From: an uncultured Ruminococcus sp.
GTDB lineage: Bacteria; Bacillota; Clostridia; Oscillospirales; Ruminococcaceae
Assembly (NCBI GenBank): GCA_946404705.1
Contig: CAMJES010000173.1
Span: forward strand, 1-5,270
Reading direction: 5' to 3'
DNA: 5,270 nucleotides
The translations under genes and the position numbers were made by a program. The notes beneath the pieces are model-generated. The model saw only the letters and a list, made by a program, of their open reading frames with translations. It did not search any database and had not been told where the DNA came from. The number at the start of each line of letters is the position of its first letter. The stretch's first letter is position 1. This document shows, one piece after another, positions 1 to 5,270 of the stretch.

Positions 1-251
1 CTATGCAGCTTATTGACGAGCTTGAAACGAAAAAGCGCGGACTTTACGGCGGAACGGTCGGATATCTTGCTTTCAGCGGAAACATCGACACCTGCATTGC
101 GATACGCACGGTACTTTTCAAGAACGACAAGGCTTACGTTCAGGCAGGAGCAGGCATAGTTTATGACAGCGTTGCCGAAACGGAATATGAGGAAACCAAG
201 AACAAGGCGCTTGCCGTTATAAATGCAGTCAAGGAAGCTGCAAAGCTTTAA
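1..251 (+). CDS. trpE: Anthranilate synthase component I, C-terminal end (partial)
   Basis: This is the last 82 or so codons of trpE; the reading frame is open through the left edge of the window, so the Met at position 3 is internal and not a start. TrpE is the chorismate-binding subunit that, with TrpG-supplied ammonia, converts chorismate to anthranilate and pyruvate in the cytoplasm, the first committed step to tryptophan. The visible part carries the family's C-terminal signatures: YGGTVGY, a GNIDTCIAIRT segment, and QAGAGIVYDS followed by an E-YEET-NKA helix. These belong to the chorismate-binding fold shared with PabB and isochorismate synthases, but the downstream trp genes make TrpE by far the best reading. 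Roughly 400 N-terminal residues, including the feedback tryptophan site, are outside the window. The TAA stop is 12 nt before trpGD. Confidence 0.96.
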   Translation, partial: MQLIDELETKKRGLYGGTVGYLAFSGNIDTCIAIRTVLFKNDKAYVQAGAGIVYDSVAETEYEETKNKALAVINAVKEAAKL

Positions 252-263
252 GGGGGCAGTTTT

Positions 264-1898
264 ATGATACTTTTAATAGATAACTATGACAGCTTTACAT
301 ACAATCTTTACCAGCAGATAGGTTCAATTTATCCCGACATCAAGGTAATAAGAAACGACAAGATCACTCTTGACGAAATTGAAAAGCTTGCTCCCGAGGC
401 GCTTGTTATCTCCCCCGGCCCCGGTTATCCAAGCGAAGCAGGAATTTCGGTAGAAGCTGTAAAGCGCTTTGCAGGTAAAATCCCGATTTTAGGCATATGT
501 CTTGGTCACCAGTCCATTGCCGAAGCATTCGGCGGAAAAATAGTTCGTGCGCTTGAACCTAAGCACGGCAAGGCTTCGGTAATTACCGTAAACAACGGCA
601 CTCCGCTTTTCAAGGGAATGCCCGAAAAGATAAAGGCTGCGAGATATCATTCGCTTATCGCGGAAAAGGCAACTCTTCCCGACTGCCTTGAAGTCATTGC
701 AGAAGACGAGGACGGTCAGATAATGGCTCTGCGCCACAAGGAGCTTGCGGTTTACGGCGTTCAGTTCCACCCCGAATCCGTTCTCACCGAGCTTGGAAAC
801 AGCATCATTTCAAACTTTCTTTCCGATATCGCAGGCATAAACGGCTTTGAAAAGGTTACGGTCACTCTCCCCGATTCCGAGCGCAAGGCACTTATGAAGT
901 TCATCAAAATGGTTTCGGAGGGAAAAGACCTCACGCAGACAGAAGCGGAAGAGGCTATGGACATAATTATGTCGGGCGGCGCTACCGATGCGCAAATAGC
1001 AGGTTTCCTTGCATTTCTCCGTGCAAAAGGCGAAACAACGGACGAGATAACGGGTTTTGCGCGCATTATGCGTAAAAAAGCAGCTATCGTTCCTACTTCA
1101 AAGGCTGCAGTTGACATTGTCGGAACTGGCGGAGATCTTGCAGGTTCGTTCAACATTTCGACGACTTCATCATTCGTTATCGCAGGAACGGGTCTTAACG
1201 TTGCAAAGCACGGTAACCGAAGCGTTTCCAGCAAGAGCGGTGCTGCAGATGTGCTTGAATCGCTCGGCGTAAAGATATCGCTCTCCCCTGCTCAGGCTTC
1301 GGCTTGCATTCAGAATGTCGGAATTTCTTTCCTTTTCGCGCAGTCGTTCCACAGCAGTATGCGCTTTGTCGGCAAGGCTCGCCGTGAAATGGGCGTTCGC
1401 ACGGTATTCAACATTCTCGGACCGCTTGCAAATCCTGCGCTTTCCGATTATATCCTGCTCGGTGTTTATGATGATGCGCTGCTTGAAAAAATGGCTGTTG
1501 CGCTGATGAACCTCGGCGCAAAGAGCGCTATGATCGTTTACGGCGATGGTCTTGACGAGGTTTCTGTTTCGGGCGAAACCAAGGTTTGCGAGCTTAGGGG
1601 CAAGAAGATAATCAAATACACTATCACTCCCGAGGAATTCGGCTTGAAGCGTTATCCAAAGGAGGACATCATCGGCGGAACTCCTGCCGAGAATGCACAG
1701 ATAACGCTCGATATCCTCTCTGGCAAGGAGCATGGCGCAAAGCGTGACATTGTTCTGCTCAACTCGGCTTGTGCTATCTACTGCACGGGTGCTGCAAGCT
1801 CAATTGAAGAGGGTCTCAAAATGGCTCGTGAATCCATAGACAGCGGAATGGCTCTTGCAAAGCTTGAAAAGCTTAAGGAATTTTCCAACAAGGAGTAA
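264..1898 (+). CDS. trpGD: Fused anthranilate synthase glutamine amidotransferase / anthranilate phosphoribosyltransferase
   Basis: A single 544-residue protein joins two enzymes. Residues 1-187 are the TrpG class I glutamine amidotransferase, which releases ammonia from glutamine for TrpE. It shows the start MILLIDNYDSFTYN, the oxyanion motif SPGPG (50-54), the nucleophile elbow GICLGHQ with Cys79, and FHPES giving His169 and Glu171 of the triad. Residues 188-205 look like a short linker. Residues from about 206 are TrpD, which transfers phosphoribosyl from PRPP to anthranilate. It shows GTGGD (287-291), NIST (297-300), KHGNRS with His316 (315-320), KSGAADVLE (324-332), Arg373, GVRTVFNILGPLANP (377-391) and the metal-binding DE pair at 431-432. 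Both halves look full length and have all the key residues I can name. The start follows AGGGGG (251-256) by 7 nt. The usual HPAM motif reads HSSM here (363-366), a small deviation. The same fusion is known in E. coli and in some other bacteria. Confidence 0.96.
   Translation: MILLIDNYDSFTYNLYQQIGSIYPDIKVIRNDKITLDEIEKLAPEALVISPGPGYPSEAGISVEAVKRFAGKIPILGICLGHQSIAEAFGGKIVRALEPKHGKASVITVNNGTPLFKGMPEKIKAARYHSLIAEKATLPDCLEVIAEDEDGQIMALRHKELAVYGVQFHPESVLTELGNSIISNFLSDIAGINGFEKVTVTLPDSERKALMKFIKMVSEGKDLTQTEAEEAMDIIMSGGATDAQIAGFLAFLRAKGETTDEITGFARIMRKKAAIVPTSKAAVDIVGTGGDLAGSFNISTTSSFVIAGTGLNVAKHGNRSVSSKSGAADVLESLGVKISLSPAQASACIQNVGISFLFAQSFHSSMRFVGKARREMGVRTVFNILGPLANPALSDYILLGVYDDALLEKMAVALMNLGAKSAMIVYGDGLDEVSVSGETKVCELRGKKIIKYTITPEEFGLKRYPKEDIIGGTPAENAQITLDILSGKEHGAKRDIVLLNSACAIYCTGAASSIEEGLKMARESIDSGMALAKLEKLKEFSNKE
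885..896 (+). other. Candidate internal start for a free TrpD domain
   Basis: An in-frame ATG (894-896, Met211 of the fusion) sits where free-standing TrpD proteins normally begin, just before the KMVSEGKDLT-type first helix. It is preceded by AAGG (885-888) with a 5-nt spacer, which is a weak ribosome site. It could be a relic of the original trpD start, or a working secondary start giving extra TrpD. The ribosome site is much poorer than the others in this operon, so use of this start is only a possibility. Confidence 0.2.
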
Positions 1899-1901
1899 AA
1901 A

Positions 1902-2684
1902 ATGATACTTGACGATATTGTTGAAAAGCGAATAGTTCAGCTTGAACGTGAAAAAGCTGCGGTTTCCCTTGAAGCTGTGAAAAAAGCCGCAGAAAAGCTT
2001 GACAGAAAATGCGTAAGCTTCAAGGCTGCGCTTGCTTCACCCGAACGGCTCTCGGTCATTTCCGAAGTGAAAAAGGCTTCTCCCTCAAAGGGACTTATAC
2101 AGCCCGATTTTGACCCCGTGAGAACTGCAAAGGAATATGAAGCAAGCGGTGCGGACGCTGTTTCCTGCCTAACGGAAGAGCATTATTTTCAAGGTTCCTC
2201 CGAATACTTCAAGGCTATAAGGAAAGAAATAAATCTGCCGATGATACGCAAGGATTTTATCATTGACGAATATCAGATATACGAAGCACGGCTTATGGGC
2301 GCAGATGCTATACTTCTGATTGCGGCTATACTTGACGATGTAGAACTTCGATATTTCAAGGCTATTGCAAATTCGCTCGATATGGATATTCTTGCCGAAA
2401 CACATGACGAAAGCGAGCTTGAAAGAGTGCTTGCGCTTGATTTTGATATAATCGGCATAAACAACAGAAATCTGAAAACGTTCGAAGTTACGCTTGACAC
2501 AACGGCTCGTCTTGCAGGAATGATACCGAACGGAAAGGTCATTGTTTCCGAGAGCGGCATAAAAGACAATACCGATATGAAAACGGTGCGCAGCTACGGT
2601 GCTGATGCTGTGCTTATCGGTGAAACGCTTATGCGAAGCGGAAACATCGGCGCAACACTTTCGGCTTTGAGGGAAAACGTATGA
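1902..2684 (+). CDS. trpC: Indole-3-glycerol-phosphate synthase
   Basis: TrpC closes the indole ring, converting carboxyphenylamino-deoxyribulose phosphate to indole-3-glycerol phosphate with loss of CO2 and water. The 260-residue product is the normal length for a single-domain (beta/alpha)8 enzyme. The active-site set known from the Sulfolobus enzyme is all visible: Glu55 and Lys57 in SEVKKASPSKG (54-64), Lys117 in RKDF, Glu166 in AETHD, Asn187 in INNRN, and Glu217-Ser218 in SESGI (216-220). The phosphate site near LIGETLM (238-244) is also intact. The N-terminus MILDDIV is typical of the family. AAGGAG (1890-1895) precedes the ATG by 6 nt and lies within the last codons of trpGD, only 3 nt separating the genes, so coupled translation is likely. 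TrpC is not fused to TrpF as it is in E. coli. Confidence 0.97.
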   Translation: MILDDIVEKRIVQLEREKAAVSLEAVKKAAEKLDRKCVSFKAALASPERLSVISEVKKASPSKGLIQPDFDPVRTAKEYEASGADAVSCLTEEHYFQGSSEYFKAIRKEINLPMIRKDFIIDEYQIYEARLMGADAILLIAAILDDVELRYFKAIANSLDMDILAETHDESELERVLALDFDIIGINNRNLKTFEVTLDTTARLAGMIPNGKVIVSESGIKDNTDMKTVRSYGADAVLIGETLMRSGNIGATLSALRENV

Positions 2685-3298
2685 TAAAGCTTTGCGGAAT
2701 GAGAAGAAGCGAGGATATTGCTTACTGCAATGAATGTATGCCCGACTTTATTGGGTTCATCTTCGCAGAGAGCAAGCGAAAGGTTTCTCCCGAGCTTGCA
2801 CGGCGGCTCAGATCGGAGCTTGACAGCCGTATAAAAATTGTTGGCGTTACGGTCAACGCTTCGCTTGACGATTTCAAGGAGATAAGCACGACTGCGGATA
2901 TTTTCCAGCTTCACGGTGATGAGGACAAGGACTATATCGAAGCATTGCGACAGTTTTATCCCGAAAAAGAGATATGGACAGCAGGACGGATACGCTCCGA
3001 AGCCGACATTGACGCTTTAGCAAAGCTTCCTGCGGATAAGTTCGTTCTTGACGCTTTTTCGGAAGAGGCTTACGGCGGAACGGGAAAGACAATTGACGGA
3101 AAGCTGCTCGGATATGCGGCAGAAAAGCTTACAAAGCCGTTTTTCATTGCAGGCGGAATTGACATTTCCAATATTGTTGATATAATTAATAAGTATACGC
3201 CATACGGAATTGACCTTAGCAGCGGAATTGAAACGGACGGATACAAAGACAGAGCAAAAATGCTTGAAATAATGGAAATTTATAACGGAGGAAAGTAA
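2681..3298 (+). CDS. trpF: Phosphoribosylanthranilate isomerase
   Basis: TrpF carries out the Amadori rearrangement of phosphoribosylanthranilate to the carboxyphenylamino-deoxyribulose phosphate used by TrpC. The 205-residue protein is full length for this small (beta/alpha)8 family. It starts MIKLCGM, placing the catalytic base Cys5. It has SKRKVS (31-36), QLHGDE (76-81), the general acid Asp124 in VLDAF, YGGTGKTIDG (131-140), the phosphate-binding IAGGI (156-160), and GIDLSSGIE followed by DGYKD (176-190). One small oddity is Thr57 in GVTVN, where the family usually has Phe (GVFVN). The start codon overlaps the trpC stop in an ATGA, and GAGGG (2669-2673) lies 7 nt upstream, so reinitiation by ribosomes finishing trpC is expected. 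A stretch near codons 160-172 is very AT-rich and contains a consensus promoter, described separately. Confidence 0.96.
   Translation: MIKLCGMRRSEDIAYCNECMPDFIGFIFAESKRKVSPELARRLRSELDSRIKIVGVTVNASLDDFKEISTTADIFQLHGDEDKDYIEALRQFYPEKEIWTAGRIRSEADIDALAKLPADKFVLDAFSEEAYGGTGKTIDGKLLGYAAEKLTKPFFIAGGIDISNIVDIINKYTPYGIDLSSGIETDGYKDRAKMLEIMEIYNGGK
3159..3186 (+). promoter_or_regulatory. Candidate internal sigma-A/sigma-70 promoter driving trpBA
   Basis: TTGACA (3159-3164) and TATAAT (3181-3186) are both perfect consensus hexamers, 16 nt apart. A TG at 3178-3179 also gives a perfect extended -10 (TGATATAAT). The site is inside trpF, codons I160 to I168. Over 3158-3196 only 7 of 39 bases are G or C, well below the surrounding coding sequence. 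A transcript would begin near 3192-3194 and reach the trpB start after about 107 nt, so it would carry trpB and trpA without the upstream genes. Part of the -10 match follows from Asp-Ile-Ile codons, so this is a sequence-based prediction only. Enteric trp operons have a comparable internal promoter, located in trpD. Confidence 0.5.
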
Positions 3299-3299
3299 A

Positions 3300-4493
3300 A
3301 TGAGTGAGAACAAGGGCAGATACGGAATTTACGGCGGACAATATGTTCCCGAAACCGTTATGAACGCTGTAACGGAGCTTGAAGAAGCTTACAACAGATA
3401 CAAGGACGACCCCGAATTCGTTGCGGAGCTGAAAAAGCTTTACCGCGACTATGCAGGCAGACCGTCTATGCTTTATTATGCGGAAAAAATGACAAAGGAT
3501 CTCGGCGGTGCAAAGATATACTTAAAGCGCGAGGATCTCAACCACACGGGTTCGCACAAGATAAACAACGTTCTCGGACAGATCTTGCTTGCAAAGAGAA
3601 TGGGCAAGAAAAGAATTATCGCCGAAACGGGAGCAGGTCAGCACGGTGTTGCAACGGCTACCGCTTGTGCGCTGTTTGGCTTGGAATGTCAGGTTTATAT
3701 GGGTGCAGAGGACGTTAAGCGCCAGTCGCTCAATGTTTACAGAATGAATCTGCTCGGCACAAAGGTAATTCCCGTTGAAAGCGGAACTCAGACCTTGAAA
3801 GACGCTATAAACGAAGCTATGCGCGACTGGTGTACAAACATTTCGACAACCTTCTACTGCATCGGCTCGGTAATGGGTCCTCACCCCTACCCTCAGATGG
3901 TGCGTGATTTCCAGAAGATAATCTCCGAGGAAACAAAGGCGCAGATGATGGAGCTTGAAGGCAAGCTTCCCGACTGTGTTGTTGCCTGCGTTGGCGGCGG
4001 CTCAAACGCTATGGGTTCGTTCTACGATTTTATCGGTGACAAGAGCGTTCGGCTTGTAGGTGCGGAAGCTGCAGGAAAGGGCATTGACACCAAGCTTCAC
4101 GCTGCAACGCTTGCAAAGGGTTCGCTCGGCATTTTCCACGGGATGAAGTCCATTTTCTTACAGAATGATTTCGGTCAGATCGACCCTGTTTACTCAATTT
4201 CGGCAGGTCTTGACTACCCCGGAATAGGCCCTGAACACGCTTATTTATGGGAAACAAAGCGCGCGGAATATGTTGATATAACCGATGAAGAAGCTGTACA
4301 GGCTTTCGAGTATCTTTCACGCACAGAGGGAATCATTCCTGCAATAGAATCATCACACGCTGTTGCTGCTGCGCTTAAAATTGCGCCGACAATGGGCAAG
4401 GATCAGACTATGGTAATCACTATCTCCGGCAGAGGCGACAAGGACGTTTACTCTATCGCTAAATACCGCGGCGTAGATATCAGCGAATCATAA
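3300..4493 (+). CDS. trpB: Tryptophan synthase beta subunit
   Basis: TrpB is the PLP enzyme that joins indole, delivered through a tunnel from TrpA, to serine to give tryptophan, acting as the beta2 core of the alpha2-beta2 complex. At 397 residues it is the normal length of the canonical TrpB1 type. Landmarks fall at the same numbers as in the Salmonella enzyme: Lys87 in SHKINN forms the PLP Schiff base, Glu109 in AETGAGQHG is the catalytic acid-base, Asp305 in SAGLDYPG gates the active site, and Glu350 lies near the cofactor ring. GGGSNAMG (232-239) is the phosphate cup and SGRGDKD (376-382) places Ser376 at the pyridine nitrogen. The communication domain spans roughly residues 100-190. GGAGG (3287-3291) lies 8 nt before the ATG and inside the last codons of trpF, whose stop is 1 nt upstream. 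The presence of trpA directly after it supports a standard alpha-responsive beta subunit. Confidence 0.98.
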   Translation: MSENKGRYGIYGGQYVPETVMNAVTELEEAYNRYKDDPEFVAELKKLYRDYAGRPSMLYYAEKMTKDLGGAKIYLKREDLNHTGSHKINNVLGQILLAKRMGKKRIIAETGAGQHGVATATACALFGLECQVYMGAEDVKRQSLNVYRMNLLGTKVIPVESGTQTLKDAINEAMRDWCTNISTTFYCIGSVMGPHPYPQMVRDFQKIISEETKAQMMELEGKLPDCVVACVGGGSNAMGSFYDFIGDKSVRLVGAEAAGKGIDTKLHAATLAKGSLGIFHGMKSIFLQNDFGQIDPVYSISAGLDYPGIGPEHAYLWETKRAEYVDITDEEAVQAFEYLSRTEGIIPAIESSHAVAAALKIAPTMGKDQTMVITISGRGDKDVYSIAKYRGVDISES

Positions 4494-4498
4494 GGAGG
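4492..4498 (+). promoter_or_regulatory. Perfect ribosome binding site for trpA overlapping the trpB stop
   Basis: AAGGAGG is a full-length match to the anti-Shine-Dalgarno sequence. Its first two bases are the end of the trpB TAA stop, and the spacer to the trpA ATG at 4507 is 8 nt. This is the strongest ribosome site in the window and confirms the trpA start. It would favour high trpA translation, in keeping with the 1:1 alpha to beta stoichiometry of tryptophan synthase. Confidence 0.85.
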
Positions 4499-4506
4499 AC
4501 TTTCAA

Positions 4507-5270
4507 ATGAACAGAATTGACGCTTGCCTTTCAAAGCTTAAAGCTGAGGGAAAAAAGGCGCTTATAACATTTATCACCGCAGGAGATCCGTCGCTCGACA
4601 CCACGGAAAAGCTTGTGCTTACAATGTTTGATAACGGCGCTGACATAATCGAGATAGGTGTTCCCTTCTCCGACCCTATTGCAGAGGGAAAGACTATTCA
4701 AGAAGCAAGTCTTCGCGCGCTTTCCACGGGAGAAACCAACCTTGACACGATATTTGAGCTTGTTAAAAGACTCCGCAGTCAGACCGACAAGCCGCTTGTA
4801 CTTATGATGTATGTAAACACTATCTTCCGCTACGGCACGGAGAAGTTCTTTTCGCTTTGCAAGGAAAACGGTATCGACGGTGTTATCGTTCCCGATCTGC
4901 CTTATGAAGAACGTGATGAGATACTACCTCTTGCAAAGGCTAACGATGTAATTTCGATAAGTATGGTAACTCCTGCTTCACACGAGAGAATAAATGCGAT
5001 TGCTTCGCAGGCGGAGGGCTTCCTTTACTGCGTTTCGTCAAACGGCGTGACCGGCACACGCAGCAGCTTCTCGACCGATTTTGACAGCTTCTTCGGTGAG
5101 ATTAAGAAAAGCTGCAATATACCTGCAATGGTCGGCTTCGGAATTTCCTCTCCCGAGCAGGCTAAGAAGATGAGCGGCTACTGTGACGGCGTTATTGTAG
5201 GAAGTGCTATCGTAAAGATAGTCGCAGAATACGGCAAGGACAGCGCCGAAAAGGTCGGAGAGTTTACCAA
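4507..5270 (+). CDS. trpA: Tryptophan synthase alpha subunit (3' end cut off by window)
   Basis: TrpA cleaves indole-3-glycerol phosphate to indole and glyceraldehyde-3-phosphate and passes the indole to TrpB. My translation gives 254 codons without a stop before the right edge. Family lengths are about 255-270, so only a few to some fifteen residues are missing. It starts MNRIDACLSKLKAEGKKAL, followed by FITAGDP (22-28), then EIGVPFSDP (49-57) with catalytic Glu49. Tyr102 in MMYVN, VPDLP (128-132), Tyr174, NGVTG (179-183), GFGIS (211-215) and the phosphate-binding VGSAIV (231-236) are all present. The oddity is the segment AEGKTIQ (59-65), where Salmonella has ADGPTIQ: the second catalytic residue Asp60 is Glu and the next-but-one Pro is Lys. 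I expect it to be active, since the rest of the (beta/alpha)8 fold and neighbouring trpB are normal. Confidence 0.96.
   Translation, partial: MNRIDACLSKLKAEGKKALITFITAGDPSLDTTEKLVLTMFDNGADIIEIGVPFSDPIAEGKTIQEASLRALSTGETNLDTIFELVKRLRSQTDKPLVLMMYVNTIFRYGTEKFFSLCKENGIDGVIVPDLPYEERDEILPLAKANDVISISMVTPASHERINAIASQAEGFLYCVSSNGVTGTRSSFSTDFDSFFGEIKKSCNIPAMVGFGISSPEQAKKMSGYCDGVIVGSAIVKIVAEYGKDSAEKVGEFT

Noticed and set aside
3..5. A possible ATG start at position 3 giving an 82-residue protein.
   Set aside because: The product matches the C-terminal end of TrpE, and the frame is open to the window edge, so this Met is internal.
960..973. A perfect 14-bp palindrome, GACATAATTATGTC, inside the TrpD part of trpGD.
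   Set aside because: About 0.3 such palindromes are expected by chance in 5.3 kb. It is fully explained by coding sequence (Asp-Ile-Ile-Met-Ser), and it is far from any promoter or gene junction.
1658..1665. AAAGGAGG, a near-perfect Shine-Dalgarno sequence inside trpGD.
   Set aside because: No ATG, GTG or TTG follows at a usable distance. It simply encodes Lys-Glu in the TrpD domain.
2444..2452. A second extended -10 sequence, TGATATAAT, in trpC.
   Set aside because: There is no acceptable -35 at 15-19 nt upstream; the nearest TTGAAA is 22 nt away. The match comes from Asp-Ile-Ile codons.
45..3345. A recurring TACGGCGGA string in trpE, trpF and trpB.
   Set aside because: Each copy encodes Tyr-Gly-Gly in a family-conserved motif with the same favoured codons, so it is not a DNA repeat.
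489..3884. Long open frames on the minus strand, opposite trpGD, trpC, trpF and trpB.
   Set aside because: They lie antisense to well-supported genes and have no recognisable motifs. Their translations are low-complexity or unlike known families, as expected for shadow frames of coding sequence.
243..4613. Many AAGCTT (HindIII-type) hexamers spread across the window.
   Set aside because: They come from frequent Lys-Leu pairs and the preferred codons AAG and CTT, and have no regular spacing.

Overview
The window is an internal slice of a tryptophan biosynthesis operon, with every gene on the + strand. In order it holds the 3' end of trpE, a fused trpG-trpD gene, trpC, trpF, trpB, and trpA, which runs off the right edge. 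Together these encode the route from chorismate to tryptophan. TrpE and the TrpG domain make anthranilate, and the TrpD domain adds phosphoribosyl. TrpF isomerises the product, TrpC closes the indole ring, and TrpA/TrpB convert indole-glycerol phosphate plus serine to tryptophan.

Packing is very tight. The junctions are 12 nt (E/GD), 3 nt (GD/C), a 4-nt ATGA overlap (C/F), 1 nt (F/B) and 13 nt (B/A). Each downstream gene has a purine-rich Shine-Dalgarno (SD) site, usually written inside the last codons or stop of the gene before it. This points to one polycistronic mRNA with translational coupling. There is no intergenic space above 13 nt, no terminator, no RNA gene, no repeat and no mobile element. 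The operon's main promoter and any leader control (T-box, attenuator or TRAP-type) would lie upstream of trpE, outside the window.

The organism is probably a member of the Clostridia, perhaps Ruminococcus-like Oscillospiraceae. The reasons are strong AGGAGG-type ribosome sites, a moderate GC content, canonical E-GD-C-F-B-A order, separate trpC and trpF, and TrpA/TrpB motifs that resemble clostridial proteins from memory. This assignment is an inference, not a measurement.

This is core metabolism, and I see no undescribed system. Four details deserve a second look. (1) A perfect TTGACA-N16-TATAAT promoter sequence with an extended -10 TG lies in an unusually AT-rich stretch inside trpF, placed to transcribe trpBA separately. 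(2) The trpGD fusion keeps a Met codon where free-standing TrpD proteins normally begin. (3) TrpA has Glu at the position of the catalytic Asp60 of the Salmonella enzyme. (4) The fusion pattern itself joins G and D but leaves C and F separate.
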